DNA of 5,012 nt from an uncultured Ruminococcus sp. (GTDB lineage Bacteria; Bacillota; Clostridia; Oscillospirales; Acutalibacteraceae), in NCBI GenBank assembly GCA_902773165.1, contig CACYDO010000298.1, positions 1 through 5,012 of the forward strand, read 5' to 3'. Position numbers and translations under genes: made by a program. Below, in pieces: positions 1-5,012 of the stretch; position 1 is the first letter of the stretch, and the number at the start of each line of letters is the position of its first letter. The notes beneath the pieces are model-generated. The model searched no databases. It saw only the letters and a program-made list of their open reading frames with translations, and was not told the DNA's origin.

Positions 1-211
1 GTGAAGCTAACAAAGAGTAGTTTTGGGACGCGGAGTTTATTAAGCAGAAGAAGTACAAGCATGCTAAAACTACAGCAAAACACTCACTGAGCCGCCCGGC
101 GATAGAGGGCAAAAGCAGAGCATATTATGATTAAAGCTGAAAAACTTCTTATCTGCATAAGTTGCCAAAAAGTGTAAGTTTAAAAATATTCTTTAACAGC
201 GCCTAAAGAAA
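1..211. other. Left-edge stretch without a supportable gene
   Basis: I see no convincing gene, RNA or mobile element here. The first plus-strand frame is open from the window edge to a TGA at 88-90 (29 codons), so it could be the tail of a gene lying to the left, but the residues match nothing I recognise. A 16-codon frame at 127-177 has no good ribosome binding site. A 7-bp inverted pair (TAGTTTT at 18-24, AAAACTA at 66-72) is short enough to be chance. No clear hairpin followed by a T-run is visible as a terminator for the leftward dehydrogenase gene that ends at 212. Confidence 0.5.
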
Positions 212-970
212 TTATTTTCCTTTATTCTTCTGCACCTGCGCAGTCACTGCGGCCGCCAAAGGCGACGGCGTAAGCTTAGATACCGCTGCCATCAGCTTCA
301 TTGACGTTCCGGGAATGATAACCGTTTTTCCCTTTACCAGCTGAGTTACGGCGTAGCGCGCTACATATTTGCTTGAAAGCGAAGGCGTTGCAAAATGAAC
401 TCCGGCAACCTTGTTGAACTCCGTATCTACAGGACCCGGGCAGAGCGCCGAAACAGTTACAGCCGAACCCGATTCCTTTAGCTCATACGCCGCCGACTGA
501 GTAAGCCTTAAAACGTAAGCCTTGCTTGCGTAATACGCTGCCATATACGGTCCCGGAGCAAATCCTGCCATCGACGCTACGTTGAGTATTTTTCCGCTGT
601 TTCTCTGCTTAAAATCCTTTAGGAAAAGCTTGAAAATAACGTGCATTGTTTCAACATTCAGGCGTATCATCTCGACCTCACGGTCGGTGCTTGTTTTCGT
701 AAAATCTCCCCATACGCCGAAGCCTGCGTTATTTATGAGGATATCTATATTTTCGTCCTTTGTAAGCTCGTAAAGCTCCTTTGCGCCGTCGCTGCCGCTG
801 ATATCTCCGGTAATAATGCGCGGATTCCCTCTAAGGCTGTCTGCAAGCTCCCTGAGCCTGTCCTCTCTTCTTGCGTTTAAAATCAGCTCACAGCCGTATG
901 AATCGAAAACCTTGGCGATATCTCTGCCAATTCCCGAGCTTGCGCCCGTTATTAATACCTTCTTTGCCAT
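212..970 (-). CDS. SDR-family NAD(P)-dependent oxidoreductase (DltE/COG0300-like)
   Basis: This is a classical short-chain dehydrogenase/reductase, a cytosolic Rossmann-fold enzyme that reduces carbonyls or oxidises alcohols with NAD(P)H; the substrate cannot be read from sequence. Counting from the ATG at 970 (252 residues, normal for the family), the cofactor motif TGASSGIG is at 8-15, an NARRE segment at about 32-36 follows the second strand and its arginines suggest NADP(H), NNAG is at 80-83, and the catalytic tetrad is Asn105, Ser133, Tyr146 and Lys150 (YYASK). CPGPVDTEF at 177-185 is the usual post-catalytic loop. No signal peptide or membrane segment is evident. A GTG start at 982 would add four residues, but the purine-rich stretch AAAGAAAAGAG directly abuts or overlaps that GTG and sits about 11 nt before the ATG, so I prefer the ATG. 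The gene is monocistronic within the window and divergent from the GTPase operon. Family assignment is firm; the specific reaction is unknown. Confidence 0.93.
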   Translation of the reverse strand: MAKKVLITGASSGIGRDIAKVFDSYGCELILNARREDRLRELADSLRGNPRIITGDISGSDGAKELYELTKDENIDILINNAGFGVWGDFTKTSTDREVEMIRLNVETMHVIFKLFLKDFKQRNSGKILNVASMAGFAPGPYMAAYYASKAYVLRLTQSAAYELKESGSAVTVSALCPGPVDTEFNKVAGVHFATPSLSSKYVARYAVTQLVKGKTVIIPGTSMKLMAAVSKLTPSPLAAAVTAQVQKNKGK

Positions 971-1012
971 AATCTTTATCACTCTTTTCTTTGTGATTTT
1001 TTGAATAAATAT

Positions 1013-1041
1013 ATTTTAGCATACTGATCTGATTTGTTCAA
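1013..1041 (-). promoter_or_regulatory. Predicted sigma-A promoter for the SDR gene
   Basis: On the minus strand a -35-like TTGAAC (1041-1036) is followed after exactly 17 nt by TAAAAT (1018-1013), which matches TATAAT at five of six positions. A TG dinucleotide one base upstream of the -10 makes it an extended -10 element. Transcription would begin near 1006, giving a leader of about 36 nt before the ATG at 970. This is a prediction from consensus match and position only. Confidence 0.6.
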
Positions 1042-1085
1042 TATGTATTTTTCAATTTTTCAAATATATTCCAGAAAACAATTTC

Positions 1086-1107
1086 TTAACAATATTTTCA
1101 TTGTAAT
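1086..1107. promoter_or_regulatory. AT-rich dyad next to the operon -35, candidate operator
   Basis: TTAACAAT (1086-1093) and ATTGTAAT (1100-1107) form an imperfect dyad around a 6-nt centre; the inner five base pairs (ACAAT/ATTGT) are perfect and six of eight positions pair overall. It lies just upstream of the predicted -35 at 1111. A 20-odd-bp AT-rich dyad is the general form of a Fur/Zur-family operator, and the downstream genes look zinc-related, but the sequence is not a recognised Zur consensus and AT-rich DNA produces such dyads by chance. Confidence 0.25.
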
Positions 1108-1110
1108 GAC

Positions 1111-1139
1111 TTGAAACAACCGCGGTTTAGTGGTAGACT
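1111..1139 (+). promoter_or_regulatory. Predicted sigma-A promoter for the GTPase operon
   Basis: TTGAAA (1111-1116, five of six matches to TTGACA) is followed after 17 nt by TAGACT (1134-1139, four of six matches to TATAAT). A start site near 1146 would give a leader of about 50 nt ahead of the ATG at 1198. The start region of the leader would coincide with the GC-rich dyad at 1145-1166. Confidence 0.5.
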
Positions 1140-1144
1140 AATAA

Positions 1145-1166
1145 TTGTTGCGCAGTGAGCGCACAA
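1145..1166 (+). promoter_or_regulatory. GC-rich inverted repeat at the predicted transcript start
   Basis: TGCGC (1149-1153) pairs perfectly with GCGCA (1159-1163) around the loop AGTGA. The stem extends three more pairs (TTG 1145-1147 with CAA 1164-1166) if T1148 is bulged. It stands out in an AT-rich gap and sits immediately after the predicted -10 of the GTPase operon, where it could be an operator or a 5' leader hairpin. It has no T-run, so it is not a conventional terminator. Confidence 0.35.
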
Positions 1167-1197
1167 ATGTAATATTGAAAAGAAAGAAGTAATTGAT

Positions 1198-2316
1198 ATG
1201 ACAAAGGTAGATATTTTCTCCGGATTCCTCGGAGCAGGAAAAACAACGCTTATCAAAAAGCTTATTAAAGACGCGTACAGCGGCGAAAAAATCGTTCTAA
1301 TCGAAAATGAATTCGGCGAGATCGGCATAGACGGCAGCTTTCTTAAGGATGCCGGAATTGAAATTACCGAAATGAACTCCGGCTGCATTTGCTGTAGTCT
1401 TGTGGGCGATTTCGGCGAGGCTCTTAAAAAGGTCCTCGATCAATTTGCTCCCGAACGCATTATTATCGAGCCTTCAGGTGTAGGCAAGCTGAGTGACGTT
1501 ATCTCCGCAGTAGAGCGCGTAGATTCCGATGAGCTTAAGCTTAACAGCTTCACTACCGTCGTAGACGCAAATAAATGCAAAATGTATATTAAAAATTTCG
1601 GCGAGTTCTTCAATAATCAGGTCGAACACGCCAGCGCTATCGTCCTCAGCCATACAAAAAATATCTCTGACGAAAAGCTTGACAACTGCGTTAAGCTTCT
1701 CAGAGAACACAACGCAAAGGCTGAGCTTGTGACCACAGATTGGGAAAATCTCACAGGTGAGCAGATCATGCTTGCTATCGAAAATAAAAGCACGCTTGCA
1801 GAAGCGCTTGAAAAACTTGCTCATGAGCAGGAACACCATCATCATGACCATGACCACGACCACGAGCATGAACATCATCACGATCACGATCATGACCACG
1901 AGCATCATCACGATCATGACCATGAACATGAACATCATCACGATCATGACCACGACCACGAGCATGAGCATCATCACGATCACGACCACGAGTGTGATGA
2001 CCCGAACTGCTCCTGCCACGATCATCACCATCATCATGCAGACGAGGTATTCCAGAGCTGGGGCGTTGAAACGACGAAGAAGTTCTCCGAGGAGGACATT
2101 ACAAACGCACTCAAAGCGCTTGAAGACGAGGAGAAATACGGCATAATTCTCAGAGCTAAAGGAATTGCCGCAGGCAAGGACGGCGAGTGGATACACTTCG
2201 ATTACGTTCCGGGCGAGCCCGATGTAAGAACAGGCGCTGCCGAAACGATCGGTAAGCTCTGCGTTATCGGCTCGAAGATCAACGAAAAGGCTATCGCGGA
2301 GCTTTTCGGAGTCTGA
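1198..2316 (+). CDS. CobW/COG0523-family G3E GTPase with His-rich insert, putative zinc (metal) chaperone
   Basis: This cytosolic G3E P-loop GTPase most likely binds a transition metal, probably zinc, and delivers it to client proteins in a GTP-dependent way. In the 372 residues I see the Walker A loop GFLGAGKT (9-16), ENEFGEIGID (36-45), the diagnostic GCICC metal motif (Cys63, 65, 66), and EPSG (91-94) as the switch/Walker B-type motif. SHTK (151-154) stands where the guanine-specifying NKxD would be. A His/Asp/Glu-rich insert covers residues 209-280 and includes Cys266, 271 and 273. A CobW C-terminal domain follows (about 283-372, with ILRAKG at 317-322 and a WIHFDYVPG stretch). The ATG at 1198 follows a weak purine-rich site (AAAGAAG) by about 10 nt. 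It is the first gene of an operon, 31 bp ahead of a second CobW-like gene. The family is certain; zinc as the metal is inferred from the His tract and known COG0523 subgroups. Cobalt or nickel remain possible. No cobalamin genes are near, so a CobW role is unlikely. Confidence 0.93.
   Translation: MTKVDIFSGFLGAGKTTLIKKLIKDAYSGEKIVLIENEFGEIGIDGSFLKDAGIEITEMNSGCICCSLVGDFGEALKKVLDQFAPERIIIEPSGVGKLSDVISAVERVDSDELKLNSFTTVVDANKCKMYIKNFGEFFNNQVEHASAIVLSHTKNISDEKLDNCVKLLREHNAKAELVTTDWENLTGEQIMLAIENKSTLAEALEKLAHEQEHHHHDHDHDHEHEHHHDHDHDHEHHHDHDHEHEHHHDHDHDHEHEHHHDHDHECDDPNCSCHDHHHHHADEVFQSWGVETTKKFSEEDITNALKALEDEEKYGIILRAKGIAAGKDGEWIHFDYVPGEPDVRTGAAETIGKLCVIGSKINEKAIAELFGV
1834..1992 (+). repeat. In-frame tandem repeat encoding the His-rich metal-binding tract
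   Basis: Inside the first GTPase gene the DNA is a degenerate tandem array. The 12-mer CATCATCACGAT (encoding HHHD) recurs exactly at 1873, 1903, 1933 and 1969, giving periods of 30, 30 and 36 nt. The filler codons are CAT/CAC alternating with GAC/GAT/GAG/GAA. All periods are multiples of three, so gain or loss of a unit would keep the frame. The encoded units are runs of DH/EH pairs ending in HHH. It is coding sequence, not a CRISPR array, because there are no unique spacers. Confidence 0.9.
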
Positions 2317-2334
2317 TCGCGATATTATCTGACC

Positions 2335-2340
2335 AAGGAG
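2335..2340 (+). promoter_or_regulatory. Strong ribosome binding site for the second GTPase-like gene
   Basis: AAGGAG lies 7 nt before the ATG at 2348, a near-ideal Shine-Dalgarno site that fixes the start. It is clearly stronger than the site of the upstream gene in the operon, so the second protein may be translated at least as well as the first. Confidence 0.85.
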
Positions 2341-2347
2341 AAATCAC

Positions 2348-3286
2348 ATGAATATTCCTGTTTATTTATTTACGGGATTCTTGGAGAGCGGAAAGACAAA
2401 ATTCATTCAGGAAACACTTGAAGACAAGCGCTTTCACAAGAACGAAAAAACGCTCGTCCTCGTTTGCGAGGAGGGCGTTGAGGAGTTTGAGCCTTCCAAG
2501 ATACCCACAAAAAATATTCTCTTCGAAACTATTGACGAAGAGAGCGACCTGACCGAGGAAAGACTTTCCGAGGCTGCAAAAAAGATCAATGCAACGCGCG
2601 TGCTGATCGAATACAATGGCATGTGGCAACTGCAAAATCTGTATGACGCTATGCCCGAGGGCTGGCTTATTTATCAGCAGATGGTATTTTTCGACGCTTC
2701 GACGTTTGCCAGCTACAACGCAAATATCAGAAGTCTTGTTGTAGACAAGATAACCGACGCAGATATGGTGGTATTCAATCGCGTTCCGCTAGGTGCAGAT
2801 CAGATGCCGATGCACCAGGCTGTAAGAGCGCTCAGCCGCAACGCCGAGATCGCTTACGAATACACGAACGGCAAGGTAGTTTACGATGATATCATTGACC
2901 CTCTCCCCTTTGATATCGACGCGCCTGTTATCGAGGTCGCCGACAACGACTATGCGCTTTGGTACAGGGATTGCACCGAAGACATGATGAAATATGACGG
3001 CAAGACGATCAAGTTCAAAGGGCTTGTAGCATCTAACAAAGCGTTTGACAACAAAACCTTTGCTGCCGGAAGACACATTATGACCTGCTGCGTTGAAGAT
3101 ATTACGTACAGCGGCGTTATCTGCAAAACGGACAAGCCGCATAATTTAAAGCAGGGCGAATGGGTCATGCTTACGGCAAAGATCTCCATTGAATTCAGCA
3201 AAATGTATAAGGGTAAAGGTCCGATACTCAAGGTCATCAGCACTGCTATGACGACTCCGCCCGAACAGCCTGTTGCGACATTCTAA
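2348..3286 (+). CDS. CobW-like GTPase domain fused to a YcgQ/TIGR03943 (DUF1980)-type C-terminal domain
   Basis: The 312-residue product has two parts. Residues 1 to about 190 resemble a CobW/COG0523 G domain: the P-loop GFLESGKT is intact (10-17), IEYNG (87-91) sits where its neighbour has EPSG, and VVFNR (141-145) sits at the G4 position. The GCxCC metal motif is absent and there is no His tract. Residues from about 193 to 312 resemble the conserved end of YcgQ/TIGR03943 proteins: KYDGKTIKFKG (215-225), GRHIMTCCVED (241-251) with Cys247 and Cys248, EWVML (271-275), and a proline-containing tail. That family is known next to permeases and COG0523 genes in zinc-related loci. No signal peptide or membrane helix is apparent, so the protein is probably cytosolic. 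It lies 31 bp after the metal-chaperone gene and ends just before a terminator, so the pair is likely one transcript. A metal-related partner or regulatory role for the first GTPase is inferred; the molecular function is unknown. Confidence 0.85.
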   Translation: MNIPVYLFTGFLESGKTKFIQETLEDKRFHKNEKTLVLVCEEGVEEFEPSKIPTKNILFETIDEESDLTEERLSEAAKKINATRVLIEYNGMWQLQNLYDAMPEGWLIYQQMVFFDASTFASYNANIRSLVVDKITDADMVVFNRVPLGADQMPMHQAVRALSRNAEIAYEYTNGKVVYDDIIDPLPFDIDAPVIEVADNDYALWYRDCTEDMMKYDGKTIKFKGLVASNKAFDNKTFAAGRHIMTCCVEDITYSGVICKTDKPHNLKQGEWVMLTAKISIEFSKMYKGKGPILKVISTAMTTPPEQPVATF

Positions 3287-3306
3287 AAAATTTATATACA
3301 AAATGC

Positions 3307-3343
3307 TGCCCCGGTATGATGCTATATGCGACATACCGGGGCA
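3307..3343. terminator. Bidirectional intrinsic terminator between convergent genes
   Basis: TGCCCCGGTATG (3307-3318) and CATACCGGGGCA (3332-3343) form a perfect 12-bp stem with a 13-nt loop that can itself make a tiny GC/GC closure. On the plus strand it is followed by an AT-rich tail (ATTATTATTAAT). On the minus strand it is followed by ATTTTGTATATAAATTTTTT. It lies 20 bp after the stop of the rightward operon and 7 bp beyond the stop of the leftward lipoprotein gene, so it probably ends both transcripts. The T-tract is stronger on the minus strand. Confidence 0.85.
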
Positions 3344-3350
3344 ATTATTA

Positions 3351-4643
3351 TTAATCATATTCAAGCTTTACCACTATCGCATTAAAATTGGCGATCATGA
3401 TAATAGCAAGGTTTTCGTTATTCATGCGGTGCGATTCATCAAGCTGCTCGTTAGCCTCTTCGATATAGTCAAACATATAATAAGGCTCTTCATGGAACAT
3501 AACATTGATAGCGTCTTCGTAATTATAAGCGCTGTTGAGCCTTATCGTAAACATATCGTCGCCGTTTTGCGCGGCTTCGATCAGATCGGATACCATCACA
3601 TCGCGGCTATCGCCGAAATCTTCAATGTAAGTCGATTCGATCACAAAATAATTCTGGCTTTCGCTGCTGCATTTGGGCAGGAACAAATTGTATATTTCGG
3701 GAAGAGTATCCTCATTTTTCAGCTTATCGACAGAAGCTTCGATAATATGATCCTCTTTCACCTTATCATCGCTTAAATTGAAGTAATTAAAATAAGCGTT
3801 TTCGTTGTCGTCCCACGTTGCGTCCAGGTGATACCAATCTCCGCCGATATTTACGACATTCCACATATGCGGTGCGTTTTCGCCGTAACCATTCACGTAA
3901 TAGCAGTCGATACCGACTTTATTTAAAAGCAGGCACATTGCGTGGGCATATCCCTCGCACACAGCGCTGCCGTTTACAAGAGCGCCGTAAACGGTAAATT
4001 CCTCCCAGCCGTCCTCTGCAAGCTCCACGCCCTTTGCATAAGTGCAGCCGGCAAGCAGCGTGTTATGGATATATTTTTCGAGATGATATTCATTGAGGTC
4101 GCTTGGTATGCCCGAGATAATGTCATTTATCGAATTGTTAAGTGAACTTATCCTCTTACTGCATTCTGCGCCGCTGACATAGGAATACAGCTGGATCACA
4201 GACTGATTTCCGGCAGTTCCGTAAGTATAGCGGTTAGTAAGCCAGAAAACCTCCGGGTGATCCATCGTAAACGCCTTTATACTCAGATCCATATCCCTGT
4301 CTGTAAAGCTTTTATCCTCTATTTTAACCTTGCCGACGGCGTAGAAACCGTCTTCTCCCGGGTTCTCGGATATTTTATAAGCTGCCGTACCGATAAGATC
4401 GTAGCAGGTTCGCTGACTATCGGTATAAAGTGAATCATAGCCGTAGCGTATAACGCCGTTTGACGTATAATTTTCACTATCAATGCTGTTTAAAGGCTGT
4501 ATTTCCGTATAGTTAGTATCATCGTCAAATTTGGTTTTTTCAAAAATATCCCCCTGGACATTTTCTATCGTTTCGGAGAAGCTGCATCCGGCAAGCATAA
4601 CAAGAGCTGCCGCCGAAGCAATAAGCCTGAATTTCATCTGCAT
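3351..4643 (-). CDS. Lipoprotein with a transglutaminase-like (cysteine protease fold) domain
   Basis: The 430-residue product begins with a short basic stretch, a hydrophobic segment and a lipobox LAGC with the lipidation Cys at 20, so it should be exported and anchored on the outer face of the membrane. The central part, about 180-290, is a transglutaminase-core domain: NGSAVCEGYAHA carries the nucleophile Cys229, PHMWNVV carries His259, and YHLDATWDD carries Asp274, which gives a complete triad. Bacterial proteins of this kind are usually thought to act as peptidases or peptide-modifying enzymes at the cell surface; the substrate is unknown. The regions at about 21-180 and 300-430 are not recognised and contain no obvious repeat or anchor. 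I chose the ATG at 4643 because AGGGG (minus strand, 4656-4652) lies 8 nt upstream; a second ATG two codons later would be 14 nt away. It is convergent with the GTPase operon and shares its terminator. I see no strong promoter upstream. Confidence 0.88.
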   Translation of the reverse strand: MQMKFRLIASAAALVMLAGCSFSETIENVQGDIFEKTKFDDDTNYTEIQPLNSIDSENYTSNGVIRYGYDSLYTDSQRTCYDLIGTAAYKISENPGEDGFYAVGKVKIEDKSFTDRDMDLSIKAFTMDHPEVFWLTNRYTYGTAGNQSVIQLYSYVSGAECSKRISSLNNSINDIISGIPSDLNEYHLEKYIHNTLLAGCTYAKGVELAEDGWEEFTVYGALVNGSAVCEGYAHAMCLLLNKVGIDCYYVNGYGENAPHMWNVVNIGGDWYHLDATWDDNENAYFNYFNLSDDKVKEDHIIEASVDKLKNEDTLPEIYNLFLPKCSSESQNYFVIESTYIEDFGDSRDVMVSDLIEAAQNGDDMFTIRLNSAYNYEDAINVMFHEEPYYMFDYIEEANEQLDESHRMNNENLAIIMIANFNAIVVKLEYD

Positions 4644-4801
4644 ATGATGTACCCCTGTATTTCTTTACGCTCATCTGATGAATGCATGAACGAGAAGCTA
4701 GCAATCCGAAATTTAGTATTAGGTAGACACTGATTAAATCGAGTGCCCATATCGCTCAGTCAGATTTTTAGGCAAATTGTACGAAACGACCGCAGGGTGC
4801 G
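4644..4801. other. Gene-free upstream region of the lipoprotein gene
   Basis: This holds the leader of the leftward lipoprotein gene (with AGGGG at 4652-4656, minus strand) and then non-coding sequence running into the palindromic element. I found no -35/-10 pair on the minus strand that I would defend. The part from about 4725 onward may be the left flank or outer arm of the dispersed repeat, whose counterpart would lie beyond the right edge. Confidence 0.4.
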
Positions 4802-5004
4802 GGTCTCCGATGGCAATGTCAATAACTTAAGCCGTTTTCCAACCCCCTCCGTCAGCCTAACGGCTGACACCTCCCCTTTCAGGAGAGGCTTGGGTTCAAA
4901 AAAACTTCGAGAGTCTACCCTGAAAGGGGAGATGTCACGAAGTGACAGAGGGGTTAAAACAAATGAGAAATTCTTAAGTTAATGACATTTCTCCGGTGGA
5001 GACC
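4802..5004. repeat. Nested imperfect palindrome, MITE-like dispersed repeat
   Basis: About 200 bp form a set of matching inverted arms. The outermost pair is GGTCTCC (4802-4808) with GGAGACC (4998-5004). Next, a 17-nt arm at 4815-4831 matches the reverse complement of 4973-4989 at 16 positions. Then AACCCC-type arms (from 4841 and ending at 4955) lead to a perfect 13-bp stem, CTCCCCTTTCAGG (4871-4883) with CCTGAAAGGGGAG (4919-4931). Each inner arm also holds its own hairpin: GTCAGCC/GGCTGAC around TAAC (4851-4868) and TGTCAC/GTGACA around GAA (4933-4947). This architecture, with arms around a small non-coding centre (4884-4918), resembles the palindromic repeats dispersed in ruminococcal and other clostridial genomes. 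The assignment as a dispersed element is from memory of such repeats and cannot be tested within one copy. Confidence 0.75.
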
Positions 5005-5012
5005 TCTGTGAA

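Noticed and set aside
1..90. Open edge frame that could be the C-terminus of a gene to the left
   Set aside because: Only 29 codons are visible, the composition is unremarkable and nothing matches a known protein end, so I did not call a CDS.
127..177. 16-codon plus-strand frame with two cysteines
   Set aside because: There is no clear ribosome binding site, no promoter and no resemblance to a known small protein; it is the length expected by chance.
971..982. GTG start at 982 for the SDR gene (four extra residues)
   Set aside because: The purine-rich stretch that would serve as ribosome binding site directly abuts or overlaps this GTG, whereas it is about 11 nt from the ATG at 970, and SDR proteins usually begin just before the first beta strand as the ATG start gives.
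1048..1063. Tandem TTTTTCAA octamer in the divergent intergenic region
   Set aside because: Two copies of a low-complexity AT-rich octamer are expected by chance in such DNA, and no functional placement is evident.
1834..1992. Possible CRISPR array
   Set aside because: The repeats are contiguous and in frame with no unique spacers, and they encode a metal-binding His tract; no cas genes are nearby.
1757..2146. 129-codon plus-strand frame rich in Ile, Thr and Met
   Set aside because: It is the alternative-frame reading of the His/Asp tandem repeat within the GTPase gene; low complexity and no family resemblance.
1474..2196. 240-codon minus-strand open frame rich in Met and Val
   Set aside because: It is the antisense shadow of the His-repeat gene: CAT/CAC and GAC codons read backwards give ATG/GTG and GTC. 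It has no ribosome binding site, and the plus strand encodes a complete COG0523 protein.
3273..3776. 167-codon plus-strand frame overlapping the end of the operon and the lipoprotein gene
   Set aside because: It runs through the terminator hairpin and antisense to the well-supported lipoprotein gene; it lacks a ribosome binding site and any recognisable motif.
4743..4982. 79-codon plus-strand frame across the palindrome
   Set aside because: It translates the inverted repeat itself; frames like this over clostridial palindromic repeats are routinely mis-annotated as small hypothetical proteins. There is no ribosome binding site.

Overview
The window looks like chromosome of a gut-type, low-to-mid GC Firmicute, most likely a Ruminococcus-like member of the Clostridia (Oscillospiraceae). 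This rests on protein style (a CobW/COG0523 GTPase pair, a transglutaminase-like lipoprotein), strong AAGGAG/AGGGG ribosome binding sites, and a palindromic dispersed repeat of a kind I associate with ruminococcal genomes. The genus is inferred, not shown.

Layout: positions 1-211 hold no gene I can support. A short-chain dehydrogenase/reductase gene runs leftward (970-212). It is divergent from a rightward two-gene operon (1198-2316 and 2348-3286), and the 227-bp gap between them carries plausible promoters for both directions and two dyad symmetries. The operon is followed by a perfect 12-bp-stem hairpin that probably serves as a bidirectional terminator, because the next gene, a 430-residue lipoprotein with a transglutaminase-like Cys-His-Asp triad, converges on it from the right (4643-3351). 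The last about 370 bp have no gene and contain a roughly 200-bp nested imperfect palindrome (about 4802-5004), a MITE-like dispersed repeat, possibly continuing beyond the right edge.

The most interesting part is the operon. Its first gene encodes a COG0523-type G3E GTPase with an intact P-loop, the GCICC metal motif and a His-rich insert (38 His in residues 213-280) that includes a small Cys cluster. This strongly suggests a zinc or similar transition-metal chaperone. The second encodes an unusual fusion: a CobW-like N-terminal domain that keeps its P-loop but has lost the CxCC metal motif, joined to a C-terminal domain resembling the conserved end of the YcgQ/TIGR03943 (DUF1980) family. In other Firmicutes that family is known beside a permease and COG0523 genes in zinc-related loci, but no permease is present here. 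The two proteins probably act together in metal homeostasis. The SDR and the transglutaminase lipoprotein appear unrelated to that function.
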